Shown here piece after piece: positions 30,017 to 39,604 of a DNA stretch of 64,000 bases. Source of the stretch: Saccharomyces mikatae IFO 1815. Taxonomy: Eukaryota; Ascomycota; Saccharomycetes; Saccharomycetales; Saccharomycetaceae. The stretch spans positions 124,001 through 188,000 of the forward strand of contig NC_079269.1 in the NCBI RefSeq assembly GCF_947241705.1, in the 5' to 3' direction. Every line of letters begins with the position of its first letter. The first letter of the stretch is position 1. The position numbers were made by a program, and so were the translations under genes. The notes beneath the pieces are model-generated. The model saw nothing but the letters and a program-made list of their open reading frames with translations, made no database searches and was not told the DNA's origin.

Positions 30017-31456
30017 ATGAATGTTATCACCCCGGAAGTTGCTTTTAGGGAATATCAAATCAAATGTCTCACATCTTATATTTCTTCTGATCCTGATATC
30101 ACCCCTTCAAATTTGATATTGCAAGGTTATAGCGGAACAGGAAAATCCCACACTTTGAAGGAATATTTTAATGCTAATCCAGATTTGCATACGGTATGGT
30201 TGGAACCGGTTGAGTTGGTTTCGTGGAAACCTTTACTGCAGGCAATAGCACGTACTGTACAATATAAACTGAAGAACCTATATCCTGACATTCCCACCAT
30301 AGACTACGACCCATTACAGGTTGAAGAACCATTTCTTTTAGTAAAGACATTGCATAATATTTTTGCACAATATGAGTCACTCCACGAAAAAACTTGCTTG
30401 TTCTTAATATTGGATGGTTTCGATAGTTTACAGGATATAGACGCAGCATTGTTTAACAAATATATCAAGCTTAAAGAATTACTTCCAAGAGACTCTAAAA
30501 TTGATCTAAAGTTCATCTACACGATGTTAGAGACGTCTTTCTTGCAGAGATATTCCACACATTGCATTCCAACTATCATGTTCCCGAGGTATAATGTGGA
30601 TGAAGTATCTACTATACTAGTGATGTCAAGATGCGGTGAGTTAGTCGAGAATTCTTGCCTGCGTAAGCGTATCATCGAAGAGCAGATAACAGATTGTACG
30701 GATGACCAATTCCAAAATGTGGCCGCAAACTTCATTCACTTGATTGTACAGGCATTTCATTCCTACACGGGCAATGATATATTTGCATTGAATGATCTAA
30801 TTGACTTTAAATGGCCCAAATATGTGTCTTGCATCACGAAGGAAAACATATTTGAACCGCTGACTTTGTACAAGAGTGCCATCAAGCTATTTTTGAGCAC
30901 AGATGATGATTTAGGTACAAATGAACAAGACGGAATTGTTGTGAACATAGACCATGATGAACTTACTGACAACCAGACGTACGATTTATCAATAATCTCC
31001 AAATATCTGCTTATAGCCTCATATATTTGTTCGTACCTGGAACCTAGATATGATGCAAGTATCTTCTCAAGGAAAACACGTATCATACAAGGGAGAGCAG
31101 CTTATGGACGAAGGAAGAAAAAGGAGGTAAATCCAAGGTATTTGCAGCCTTCTCTATTTGCTATTGAAAGGCTACTAGCTATCTTTCAAGCAATATTCCC
31201 TATGCAAGGTAAGGCAGAAAGTGGTTCTCTATCTGCACTTCGTGAAGAACCCTTAATGAAAGCTAATATTGAGGTTTTCCAAAATTTATCAGAATTGCAT
31301 ACGTTAAAACTAATTGCTACAACTATGAACAAGAATATAGATTATTTGAGCCCCAAAGTAAGGTGGAAGGTAAATGTTCCTTGGGAAATCATCAAGGAAA
31401 TATCAGAGTCTGTCCAATTTGACATCGGTGATTACTTCAGCGATATTCACGAATGA
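30017..31456 (+). CDS. ORC5: Orc5, origin recognition complex subunit 5
   Basis: Orc5 is one of the six ORC subunits that bind ARS DNA and load Mcm2-7. It is the subunit besides Orc1 that binds ATP in yeast. ATG 30017 gives 479 residues, the S. cerevisiae length. Four extra in-frame codons upstream lack support. Walker A GYSGTGKS lies at residues 37-44 and a Walker B-like LILDGFDSL at about 130-138. The AAA+ core covers the first ~270 residues, and a winged-helix region fills the C-terminal third. A short variable acidic linker sits near 300-325. The product ends GDYFSDIHE. Confidence 0.97.
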   Translation: MNVITPEVAFREYQIKCLTSYISSDPDITPSNLILQGYSGTGKSHTLKEYFNANPDLHTVWLEPVELVSWKPLLQAIARTVQYKLKNLYPDIPTIDYDPLQVEEPFLLVKTLHNIFAQYESLHEKTCLFLILDGFDSLQDIDAALFNKYIKLKELLPRDSKIDLKFIYTMLETSFLQRYSTHCIPTIMFPRYNVDEVSTILVMSRCGELVENSCLRKRIIEEQITDCTDDQFQNVAANFIHLIVQAFHSYTGNDIFALNDLIDFKWPKYVSCITKENIFEPLTLYKSAIKLFLSTDDDLGTNEQDGIVVNIDHDELTDNQTYDLSIISKYLLIASYICSYLEPRYDASIFSRKTRIIQGRAAYGRRKKKEVNPRYLQPSLFAIERLLAIFQAIFPMQGKAESGSLSALREEPLMKANIEVFQNLSELHTLKLIATTMNKNIDYLSPKVRWKVNVPWEIIKEISESVQFDIGDYFSDIHE

Positions 31457-31775
31457 TTGTGTCCATGAAAAGACGCTTGGCGCTCAATATAAATTCAGGC
31501 ATTGGATACAATACAACCCTATATAAATATTTATACATTATAGGATAAAATGCATAGTTAATAAAGTGGACCTGTACGTTTCTATTTATGCCTCTTGTTT
31601 TCTTAGGTGTAAGATTCAATTTGTAAGTATAAAGGTTTTATATTTGGTCAAAAAGAAAGATTTTAAAACCCTTCTACCATATGACGCTAAGGTGCTGCCC
31701 AAGTCGCAGTAAATTGGCCATTTCACAGTTACATCTTGGAAACAAGCTAAATATTAACCACCTCTATTTGCATTT
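31457..31775. other. ORC5/LTO1 convergent spacer
   Basis: This 319-bp tail-to-tail region has TATATAAATATTTATA near 31510-31526, which can serve 3' processing on either strand. I see no gene in it. Confidence 0.45.
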
Positions 31776-32264
31776 TCACCAGGATTGAGCCTGATCTTGC
31801 GTACTGTTCTTTTTATTGGTGTCTTCATTTTCTACAAAACCTCTGATCTCTCCAGCAATAGCCCTTGAAACATCTTCAAAGGCCTCAAACGTTAGAACAC
31901 CATCTTTTTTGTCCTTATTTAACCGTTGAAGAGTTATCAGAATTGTTCTGAACTTATTTTTCAACTTTACGAACTTCTTCTCGAATTCCACCACACTTTC
32001 ATCATCGTTATTCATTTTTATACCTTTCATTGAAGTGCGAATAGTTTGAATATTCTTCTCGAGTATAGGATTATGTAGTCCATATGATTCTATAACATCA
32101 CACATACCCTCCATTTGCCCTAGCAGCACAAATCTTTGGAATCCTACTTGTAAACCATACTGTTTGCCTTCCAAAAAGCTCTGCTTTATATTCTCATTTT
32201 GCCCTTCACAAAAACCTTCCTGGTAATATTGCTCTTCTAGGTTTAATAACTCATCAAAATCCAT
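31776..32264 (-). CDS. LTO1: Lto1, adaptor for Fe-S insertion into Rli1 (ABCE1)
   Basis: Lto1 pairs with Yae1 and bridges the cytosolic Fe-S targeting complex to the ribosome-recycling ATPase Rli1. I start at ATG 32264 (MDFDELLNLEEQ), giving 162 residues. Another in-frame ATG lies two codons upstream (32270). The N-terminal half holds the deca-GX3 motif, a helical repeat with glycine every fourth residue in EGFCEGQNENIKQSFLEGKQ and YGLQVGF. The last residue is tryptophan (QAQSW). A C-terminal tryptophan is known to dock Lto1 on the CIA targeting complex. A charged coiled segment of about 60 residues follows the motif. Confidence 0.92.
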   Translation of the reverse strand: MDFDELLNLEEQYYQEGFCEGQNENIKQSFLEGKQYGLQVGFQRFVLLGQMEGMCDVIESYGLHNPILEKNIQTIRTSMKGIKMNNDDESVVEFEKKFVKLKNKFRTILITLQRLNKDKKDGVLTFEAFEDVSRAIAGEIRGFVENEDTNKKNSTQDQAQSW

Positions 32265-32565
32265 TGTCATTAGCTTAGAATTTTCAACCTTTATCAACAC
32301 TTGAAAAATGATAAGGATTTAAATAAGTAAATTTCAATTTTTGTGGGATGATTTCTCAACACAGCATTATGATTTTTATATTAGTAGAACATACAGAAAG
32401 AGCAACTATACAAATATAATAAAGAAAAAAAAAAAAGTAGAGTAATTAAGGAACAACTTGTCTCTTTAACCTGCTTGCTATTGAGAATAATAACTATCTA
32501 CTTAAGTGATTACAACAGGAACAATACATAATAAACAAGAGACTAGTTTCCCTTTGCACACTCAT
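32265..32565. other. LTO1 promoter / ATX1 3' region
   Basis: This 301-bp AT-rich spacer includes a 14-A run near 32425-32438. The LTO1 side holds its promoter and the ATX1 side its terminator. No additional gene is seen. Confidence 0.4.
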
Positions 32566-32787
32566 TCATAACTGCGTCCCGGCTTTAACTTCTTTCCCTG
32601 TTTTTTTAATCTTTTCCAAAATAAAATCGTAAGGAAGTGTAGTGTATACATCTACTAATTGCTTTTCAAGTGATATGTTTATTTTAGAAACATCCGGCTC
32701 TAATTTTGTCAAAACCTTAGTGACTGCACCAGAACATCCCGAGCACGTCATGACGACATTGAACTGGTAATGTTTTATCTCTGCCAT
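32566..32787 (-). CDS. ATX1: Atx1, cytosolic copper metallochaperone
   Basis: Atx1 carries Cu(I) to the Golgi ATPase Ccc2, which loads the iron-uptake oxidase Fet3. It has 73 residues, the family length. The heavy-metal-associated fold is complete. The copper-binding MTCSGC lies at residues 13-18, and the basic face (KKTGKEVKAG) near the C-terminus docks on Ccc2. The C-terminal residues KAGTQL differ from RSGKQL of S. cerevisiae as I recall it. An Aft1-type site lies about 120 bp upstream. Confidence 0.97.
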   Translation of the reverse strand: MAEIKHYQFNVVMTCSGCSGAVTKVLTKLEPDVSKINISLEKQLVDVYTTLPYDFILEKIKKTGKEVKAGTQL

Positions 32788-33068
32788 TTTTTGTGCGTTA
32801 GTTGTCTCTTGCTTTATTAAAATTTAGCATCATTTGATTCTGTAATGCTACAAAATCGTTCAACTCATTTTGAGAATGCGCAAACTTACTTACAAGTTGT
32901 GCCAACTTTGCACCCCCAAAAAAACTACAATACCGCGTAAAATCTATTTAAAATTTTAAAAGAGTGTAAGGCTACAGATTGTTATTTTCTGTAGCCAATG
33001 CAAATGTTACACAAGATACCCATGTACTATATGATTATTTATCTATTCTATGCTCAAGTATTTCTTCC
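32788..33068. other. ATX1 promoter / DSL1 3' region
   Basis: This 281-bp spacer holds the Aft1-type element and, on the DSL1 side, AT-rich 3' sequence. Confidence 0.4.
32909..32915 (+). promoter_or_regulatory. Aft1-type iron-response element upstream of ATX1
   Basis: TGCACCC matches the Aft1/Aft2 core (PyPuCACCC). It lies about 122 bp before the ATX1 start. ATX1 is known to be induced by iron limitation through Aft1, so the placement makes sense. Confidence 0.7.
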
Positions 33069-35336
33069 TTAATCATCTAGAGTAGCGCCCCTGATCTCGT
33101 AGATGTCATCAATAGCATTCCTTCGAAGGGGTGTGTCAGCAAATAATAACTCTATCCATTGGATCAGCTCTTCTGTTGAAAAAAGGTAAAAGTCGCCATT
33201 GTAAAACATCTCCATAATCTCTTTTAAATGTAAGGGTAAAAATTTGCCCATTGTAGCAAACTTTTCCCTCATCTTCTGGTAACTGGGTTCCTTTGTCAAA
33301 AATTGAATCTCGGTGTTGCTTACTAATAAAGATACGAGCTCACCCAGATTTTCTGAATTGACCTCCGAGATAATCTGCCATTTTAAAATTTCATTTGTCA
33401 CACAACTGTTGTACAAGAAGTCCAAAAAGGACAACATATAACGGGAAGCTTCTTCACCTCTTATTTTTTCCAGTGGATGGATAATTTCTTTTAGGATATA
33501 TGGTAGCAATTTTTCAATTATGATATCCCACGATGGATTTTTTTCATTTTCACGAAATTCGGACAGTTGGTGATTGATTAATTTGTAGACAATACGATAT
33601 TTCATATTCAATCTGGTTTCCAACGTGTTTCTTGTCAATTCCTTTATCCTATATAGCTTCTCATCTTGTTCTATTAAATATCTCATATCCACATATAATT
33701 GACACCAGTTTTGAGAGAAGCTTGTTGTACACATAGCCACATACGAGGTTTGTAGGAGATTGTATTTGTATGCAAAGTATTGCTCATCAACATGACTATC
33801 TGAAAATGCGTTCTTAAATTTCTGTGAAATTGTCAAAAATAGTTTTGGCAACTGCGTAACTTTAATGTGGTCTTCATTAAATAATGCTGTATTATGAACT
33901 TTTGCCGCTTTCTTCCCATTTTCTAGGGAGCTATCTTCAAGATTTTCGTCAATTGCCCAAGCCTCATCCCAGGCATTTTCCTCATATTCCGGTTCTTTCT
34001 CCACTTCTTGAGTTGCTTTTTCCTCTTCATCGTCGATATCTATGTCAATTTCATCACCCCATGCATCGGTATCATCATCCACCTCCCAATTCCAATCATC
34101 GTCTTTAGTTGTAACAGTATGATGTTCCAACTCTTTTTGTTTATCCATACCGTGTTTTCCAACTTTCTCGCTCATAATATCGATACTGTCAGCACTATGT
34201 ATAAGCTTGACAGCTTCTAAATTTTGCCAACTTTTATTTGGATCTTCGAATATATTTCTTATTTCACCAATGTATGATTCAAGAACTTTATCCAGTAATA
34301 AATTGTAGTATAATTGTTTATTCACTAATAAATCTTGTATTTCTTTCCCGGAATAGGTCCAGTTCGTGGCTTCGGATTCTGAGGCTAGTTTTGTTAGTTT
34401 ATTATTTGCCACAGTAACTAAATTTTTAAGTGGTGAATCTAGTGACTCTAAAATCGTTGATGCATTATTTTTCACGAATTTGGTAAACTCAGTATTGGCC
34501 AAAGGACCTAGCTCATAACCTAAGGTTTGCCGATCTCTAAAGGTTAATCCATCTAACATAAAATCACAGACTGCTTCAAAACTTGTTAATGTGCTGGATA
34601 TATCATTTTGGCCATGCGAAGAAGACTTAAAAAATGTAAGCGTGTTTGTCTCATGGTTATATGAAATTTGTTTCCCACGTAGAAAAATGGAATTTTTAAT
34701 CAAGTTCACTACGCTAGAAAAATTCATATAATCTTTTAGAATGATGTTCAATTTTGCTCTTACCTGCTCTTGAGAGTCGGCATTTCCCATATCAGAAATA
34801 ATCCAGAGTTGATTGTCCAAGCTGCCCTGAGGAAAATACTGCTGAACCACAAAATCCATAAACGTATTATATTCAATGTCAACCTCATCTTTACCCCATT
34901 TCACCGCGTGCGTGAATTGAATGCTACTCTCGGTAATCCTCCAGAACCCATTGGAAAGAATGTTATACAATGTAGTTACAAGTTCTAAATGTAATGTGTC
35001 GATGTATGAAGATATGGACTGCTGGAAGTTAAAACTTTGCTTGAGAAAAGCCGAATTACGACGCATCTTTTTTCGCAATGATTGCAACGAATAGTAGCAG
35101 TTTTCTAGCTCTAATAGGTTCAGATTAGTTTTCACTTCTAATATAAGATTTGAGAGTGTCTTCAAGTTATCTAGAACATTCAGTTCGTTGGCCAATAACG
35201 CCTCTTGTTGTAATAAGTCATTAATATTGAAGTCTAACTCACTGCTGTTAATCATTTGGTTGTCATGTTCAATTATCAAAGGATCCTTAAGTAATTCGTG
35301 TATTATTTCACCTTTTTCGTGATAAAGAGGCTCCAT
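33069..35336 (-). CDS. DSL1: Dsl1, ER tether for Golgi-derived COPI vesicles
   Basis: Dsl1 with Sec39 and Tip20 forms the multisubunit tether that captures COPI vesicles at the ER. I start at ATG 35336 (MEPLYHEKGEII), giving 755 residues (754 in S. cerevisiae). The longer open frame with 37 extra codons is hydrophobic and unsupported. The N-terminal helical region covers about 1-360. An acidic, tryptophan-rich 'lasso' follows at about 412-480 (DDDWNWEVDDDTDAWGDEID and later AWDEAWAIDEN). It binds the alpha- and delta-COP subunits of coatomer. The C-terminal helical region, which binds Sec39, ends IYEIRGATLDD. This is one of the faster-evolving genes of the window. Confidence 0.95.
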   Translation of the reverse strand: MEPLYHEKGEIIHELLKDPLIIEHDNQMINSSELDFNINDLLQQEALLANELNVLDNLKTLSNLILEVKTNLNLLELENCYYSLQSLRKKMRRNSAFLKQSFNFQQSISSYIDTLHLELVTTLYNILSNGFWRITESSIQFTHAVKWGKDEVDIEYNTFMDFVVQQYFPQGSLDNQLWIISDMGNADSQEQVRAKLNIILKDYMNFSSVVNLIKNSIFLRGKQISYNHETNTLTFFKSSSHGQNDISSTLTSFEAVCDFMLDGLTFRDRQTLGYELGPLANTEFTKFVKNNASTILESLDSPLKNLVTVANNKLTKLASESEATNWTYSGKEIQDLLVNKQLYYNLLLDKVLESYIGEIRNIFEDPNKSWQNLEAVKLIHSADSIDIMSEKVGKHGMDKQKELEHHTVTTKDDDWNWEVDDDTDAWGDEIDIDIDDEEEKATQEVEKEPEYEENAWDEAWAIDENLEDSSLENGKKAAKVHNTALFNEDHIKVTQLPKLFLTISQKFKNAFSDSHVDEQYFAYKYNLLQTSYVAMCTTSFSQNWCQLYVDMRYLIEQDEKLYRIKELTRNTLETRLNMKYRIVYKLINHQLSEFRENEKNPSWDIIIEKLLPYILKEIIHPLEKIRGEEASRYMLSFLDFLYNSCVTNEILKWQIISEVNSENLGELVSLLVSNTEIQFLTKEPSYQKMREKFATMGKFLPLHLKEIMEMFYNGDFYLFSTEELIQWIELLFADTPLRRNAIDDIYEIRGATLDD

Positions 35337-35604
35337 GTTCAATGCGTAGTTCATGAGATTTGTGAAAGCTAAAATTAGTAGTATTACTTCTTTTATAACA
35401 CGTTCATAGCATTCTGTTAAGTTTATGATCATATAATGGCATATCAATTTCGCTCAACATCTTGTTTGATAATATTATATCATTATTAACGACGTCAAAT
35501 TTTGTTATTAAGTCTGTAATAACCTTGCAAGTTTAGTAAGAATGACAATGTTCGTCAATAAAAAGTGGAGTTTATTGATTACGTAACGGCTACATTTGTT
35601 CATT
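35337..35604. other. DSL1 promoter / SIP3 3' region
   Basis: This 268-bp spacer has nothing beyond AT-rich promoter and terminator sequence. Confidence 0.35.
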
Positions 35605-38600
35605 TTATACTATTGATGATCCCAACTTTTCGAGCTCTTCGTTGCAAACAGAACAGTAATTCTGCAATTGAGTGTCATTAAACCAAAGATCAGCCATCTC
35701 TATGGACACCATCGAACACTTATTTACTTCTTCTAACAAGAACTTTTCGTAGTCATCATGCACTAATTCTTTCTCCATGTCTTGAAGTATCCTTAGTTCA
35801 ATCAATAATTCGTTCCTCCTCATTGCCAACTGTTTTCGAGTTTCACTGTATTGATGGTCTTGATTAAAATTATTCTCACTGAACTTTTCAAAAATGGGGT
35901 TATTGGCTGTCACTGACAATTGGCTGCCCAACAAATCTGAATCATTTATATAAATTGCTCTTTGCATAATGAAGTTATCTGATCCGAGACGATCGTGGAA
36001 TAGTTTTTCGGCTCTCTTTATTGACCAGTAGAACACAGATGCCTTTCCTGATAGAAATGTGTTGATCATAATTGATGCTAATAACCCGACAACCATCGTT
36101 CGATTGATCCGCGAGAACTTCTCAGCACATAATAATAGAATACCAATTAATAGTCTAAAGAATACAAACGTCAAATTGGTTACTCTGTAAACCATTAGCT
36201 TAATGAATACTAAGAAAAGTATTGTGCGTGAATATTTGATGTCGTATTTGATATTTTCGGTCTCCTTGGATTCGCCTCTTTTCTCTGCTGCTACTTCTTC
36301 AAATTTGCTACTGGAAACACCCAAAATACCACATAATTTGATAGCTTTGATAACTCTCCCGTGCTTGCCGATTTTTTCTAAATAGTATCGTAACACCTTT
36401 CTTATTAAAAGGAATTCGCTATGTGTAAATTTTAACACCCATGTTTGACATATTTTTTCCGCTAAAGATAGCTTTTTCACTGTTTTACCAGTCTTACTAT
36501 CAATATACTCTAGTTTGTACAAAACATGAAGCGAAGAATTACTCGCTGTCATATTAAGCTTGATTTCTAAATGATTATCCGCATCGTAAGACTCAACTAT
36601 TATGAATTTAACGGAAATTTTTAGTAAATGACAAAAAGGCAATTTGATGAAAAAAGGATCTAAATCAATCTCATAATATTTGTTTTCAACAATATTTACA
36701 ATTCTCTGAATGATAAAAACCATTCTAGATTCTTTATCCCTGTGATATTTTCCAGTATTCAGAAAATTTCCAGTTATATCTAATCGAAACGGTATCTTTC
36801 GAACTAATTGTAGATTGCCCTTAGTGTCCTTTCTTTTGTACCAAAATGATTTAACGTTTTCGTTTCCGTTCTTTCTTGCAAGAAATAGGCATTTTGGGAA
36901 GGCGTTCGACTTATCCCCAAATAATATATGAGCCAGCCCTTTACTAGAGATTTCATATTCGTGATTGTATGTAATTGTGTACTCTGTTCGAAGATCTTTG
37001 AGTCTGTTTAATAAAGAAGCTGCATCATCATGCATCTCCCAAAAAGTAACACGTGATTTGATAATTTTGGATATGCTAGTCATGGCTTTATGATTGAATG
37101 TATTTTCTTGATCTGTTTTAAACAATTCTTCTTGTTTTCTTTCTTGAAATTCCTTATCCATCTGCTCGAACTTCACTAAAATCTCTTCATTGCTACTTGG
37201 GGTTTTCATGGCCTTGTTTTCCAAAAGATACTGCAATTTAGATGCAACAAGCTTATAGTCAGTAAATAAAATGATAGCCTTCATTTGTAAACCACTAGCA
37301 TCGTATATTTTAAGAGTTTTCTTTGAGGACCTGTCGGCTTCCACAGAAACAATTTCAGATAAACTAATCTTCGTAAGACAAATAAATTCCATAGAGTTCA
37401 TGTAGCAGTAAATGTAATCCTCTGTGCAGAAACAGGTTGCTGAGAAATTTTGCTTCTTGTTGGGACACCAAAATGCTTCGAACTTGAAAAGTAAAAGCTC
37501 CTCTGGTAGCTTCTCCAGTCTTTGGTCCGGAGAAAATACTAGTGATTTAAATTGAAGATCAAGAACCCTTAACTCATTAGAATAATACTGGGGATATATA
37601 GTAGAGTTTCTTATTGGAAGCCTCTTCCCATCGATTGTTAATAAAGAGGAAGGTTTTTTCCCCATACTTGGCAATATACTGTATTCGCTCCAATCAGTTG
37701 TACCCCATATATTCGCAAGAACAGCGTTGGGAAACCAACTACCTTTTGTGAGGAAATTAGATAGAATAGCTAGCTGTGTCATCTTAGTAGATATTGGTGT
37801 TGTGGGCATTTGAAACTGAAATACCTTTTCTTCTCCTAGAGTTAAAATATCATACTCGGATATTGAGCAGTTCAATGTCTCATATAAAGACTCGGTTTCT
37901 TTGTCAAATGTTGTAATTGATTGATCTATGGAGGTGGTGGTACTAGAGGCAAATTCGAAGAATTTTGGACAGAACCTTTTAAACGCAAGCTCATACTCAA
38001 GGCTGTCATGCCTTAAATTCGTGACATACTTTTTGGTTGCATCAAAGGCAATTAACCATGATTTCAAGTCTCGAAAATTAGAAGTTTGAAAGACCAACGT
38101 GATATCTTTTGACATATTATCACGTGAATTCGTGACTTTATTACCTATGATTTTTACTTCAAAACAAAATTTTCGATCTTCTTCCGGATCATAGCGTACA
38201 TCAATAAGAAAGACACCAAACTTATCAGTTTCTTCCACGTAGGTCTTCGAGGGCGATAAAAGGAACATACCAAATACAGCATTTTTTAAGAAACACCATC
38301 TTCTCACCCATATCTCTCTCGTTGGCTTTCCCACCTGTGTTTTCATATAAAGCCATCCAGATATTTCAGGTGACTTAGAAGGTAGTCGGGTTTCTTTTGA
38401 TAGTAGCTTCGAAGAATGTATCGATCTAATATTGTAGTCACTTGTATCATTGGATGGTGTAATTCGTTGCAAAGTATATTTGTATGCTTGCTTTTTTGCA
38501 TTATTAATATCAGAATTCAAAACCTTGGAACCATCGATAGAATTTTCTACCCATATTGAGTAATTGTCCAAGTACTCGTTAATAGAAGGTGATAGATCAA

Positions 38601-39297
38601 TTTTCCTTCCCGAATCTTTCGTGACGAAAAGACTTTTGCGTTTCAGTACTTTCATTGTCTCCAGTATGAATTTGTCTAAGCTTAGTTTTACTTCTGATAT
38701 AGCGCTAATAAGATCTAAGGAAGCCTTTAGATAGTTCTTTTGCACTTCAAACAATTTTAAAGCATCGCTTTTGATCAATGAGGGTTCTAGACTGGTTTTA
38801 GATACCCTTATGGCTTGGTAAGATGCCAACATGCTATCGTACTTACCTTGAAATAAATCGAAATTTTTTCTCACATTTCTATAGGGTTCAATCGCATTAG
38901 TCATAAGTTCTAAAAGAGCAGTTGAATGGCTAGAATCATCGCCTTTTACAATTCCTAGAAGCTTCATCGAAAAGTCATAATAGTCTCTGTTGAAACTATC
39001 AATCAGTCTGGGAGTAAAAGATTGATTACTAACAAACCCGTTACTTAGCAGGGCAGGTGAAGGTAACAATTGGGATAGGAGAGTTTCTTTGGCCCTTCGA
39101 AAATCTTCAAAGGAAACCTTGTACTTCTGGTCAAAAAAGTCCACTGTCTTCTCTATCCAATCTTCTAATGCATCTACCCTGGTTTGAAAGAAATTCACGG
39201 ATGCACGAAAGGAAGGAGAATCGATTGATGCTTCTTTGAATGCCACCGATATTAGCCTTAATTGCCTCTTTTTGGGATCCCTCCCATGAACCGACAT
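35605..39297 (-). CDS. SIP3: Sip3 (Lam3), putative sterol-transfer protein at membrane contacts
   Basis: Sip3 was found as a Snf1 interactor. It is now grouped with the LAM/Ysp sterol transporters at ER-plasma-membrane contacts, and is a paralogue of Ysp1. It has 1230 residues (1229 in S. cerevisiae). The N-terminal ~280 residues form a BAR-like helical region. A PH domain follows at about 310-430 (GWLYMKTQVG...VRRWCFLKN...LKSWLIAFDATKKYV). A VASt/StART-like domain covers roughly 770-980. Hydrophobic membrane segments near 1030-1090 (ILFLVFIKLMVYRVTNLTFV and VVGLLASIMINTFL) and a charged C-terminal tail complete it. ATG 39297 opens MSVHGRDPKKRQLRLIS. It is divergent from FOL1. Confidence 0.94.
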   Translation of the reverse strand: MSVHGRDPKKRQLRLISVAFKEASIDSPSFRASVNFFQTRVDALEDWIEKTVDFFDQKYKVSFEDFRRAKETLLSQLLPSPALLSNGFVSNQSFTPRLIDSFNRDYYDFSMKLLGIVKGDDSSHSTALLELMTNAIEPYRNVRKNFDLFQGKYDSMLASYQAIRVSKTSLEPSLIKSDALKLFEVQKNYLKASLDLISAISEVKLSLDKFILETMKVLKRKSLFVTKDSGRKIDLSPSINEYLDNYSIWVENSIDGSKVLNSDINNAKKQAYKYTLQRITPSNDTSDYNIRSIHSSKLLSKETRLPSKSPEISGWLYMKTQVGKPTREIWVRRWCFLKNAVFGMFLLSPSKTYVEETDKFGVFLIDVRYDPEEDRKFCFEVKIIGNKVTNSRDNMSKDITLVFQTSNFRDLKSWLIAFDATKKYVTNLRHDSLEYELAFKRFCPKFFEFASSTTTSIDQSITTFDKETESLYETLNCSISEYDILTLGEEKVFQFQMPTTPISTKMTQLAILSNFLTKGSWFPNAVLANIWGTTDWSEYSILPSMGKKPSSLLTIDGKRLPIRNSTIYPQYYSNELRVLDLQFKSLVFSPDQRLEKLPEELLLFKFEAFWCPNKKQNFSATCFCTEDYIYCYMNSMEFICLTKISLSEIVSVEADRSSKKTLKIYDASGLQMKAIILFTDYKLVASKLQYLLENKAMKTPSSNEEILVKFEQMDKEFQERKQEELFKTDQENTFNHKAMTSISKIIKSRVTFWEMHDDAASLLNRLKDLRTEYTITYNHEYEISSKGLAHILFGDKSNAFPKCLFLARKNGNENVKSFWYKRKDTKGNLQLVRKIPFRLDITGNFLNTGKYHRDKESRMVFIIQRIVNIVENKYYEIDLDPFFIKLPFCHLLKISVKFIIVESYDADNHLEIKLNMTASNSSLHVLYKLEYIDSKTGKTVKKLSLAEKICQTWVLKFTHSEFLLIRKVLRYYLEKIGKHGRVIKAIKLCGILGVSSSKFEEVAAEKRGESKETENIKYDIKYSRTILFLVFIKLMVYRVTNLTFVFFRLLIGILLLCAEKFSRINRTMVVGLLASIMINTFLSGKASVFYWSIKRAEKLFHDRLGSDNFIMQRAIYINDSDLLGSQLSVTANNPIFEKFSENNFNQDHQYSETRKQLAMRRNELLIELRILQDMEKELVHDDYEKFLLEEVNKCSMVSIEMADLWFNDTQLQNYCSVCNEELEKLGSSIV

Positions 39298-39604
39298 ATT
39301 TCAGTATCAGTATAATTTTTCAATACGCTAAATTTATCAACAGAACTACTCATGTAGTTATGTTTTTAGTTATACCTATGCAGCTTGAAATTTCACGTGT
39401 ACTTTCCCTCTTCTGAAGTCATTTTCACTTGCGCAGGAGTCGTTGCGCAAATTCATCATAAAAGTGATAAATTTGGAAAATCAATAGTGGTTTTCAAGGT
39501 CATCGCAAACAGGCAGAGTAAGGTTTTTTCTCCCAGTATATGCCAAACCATTAAAAGTGATACCATTTTCTTTGATTAATAAGTTTCAATCTTTGCCTTT
39601 GGCT
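39298..39604. other. SIP3-FOL1 divergent promoter
   Basis: This 307-bp head-to-head promoter has a CACGTG element near its middle (listed separately). The FOL1 frame is open 16 codons upstream of its start but has no earlier ATG I trust. Confidence 0.45.
39394..39399. promoter_or_regulatory. CACGTG E-box between SIP3 and FOL1
   Basis: A palindromic CACGTG lies 97 bp from SIP3 and 206 bp from FOL1. Cbf1 (preferred flank RTCACGTG; here TTTCACGTGT) or Pho4 could bind. Which gene it serves cannot be read from sequence. Confidence 0.5.
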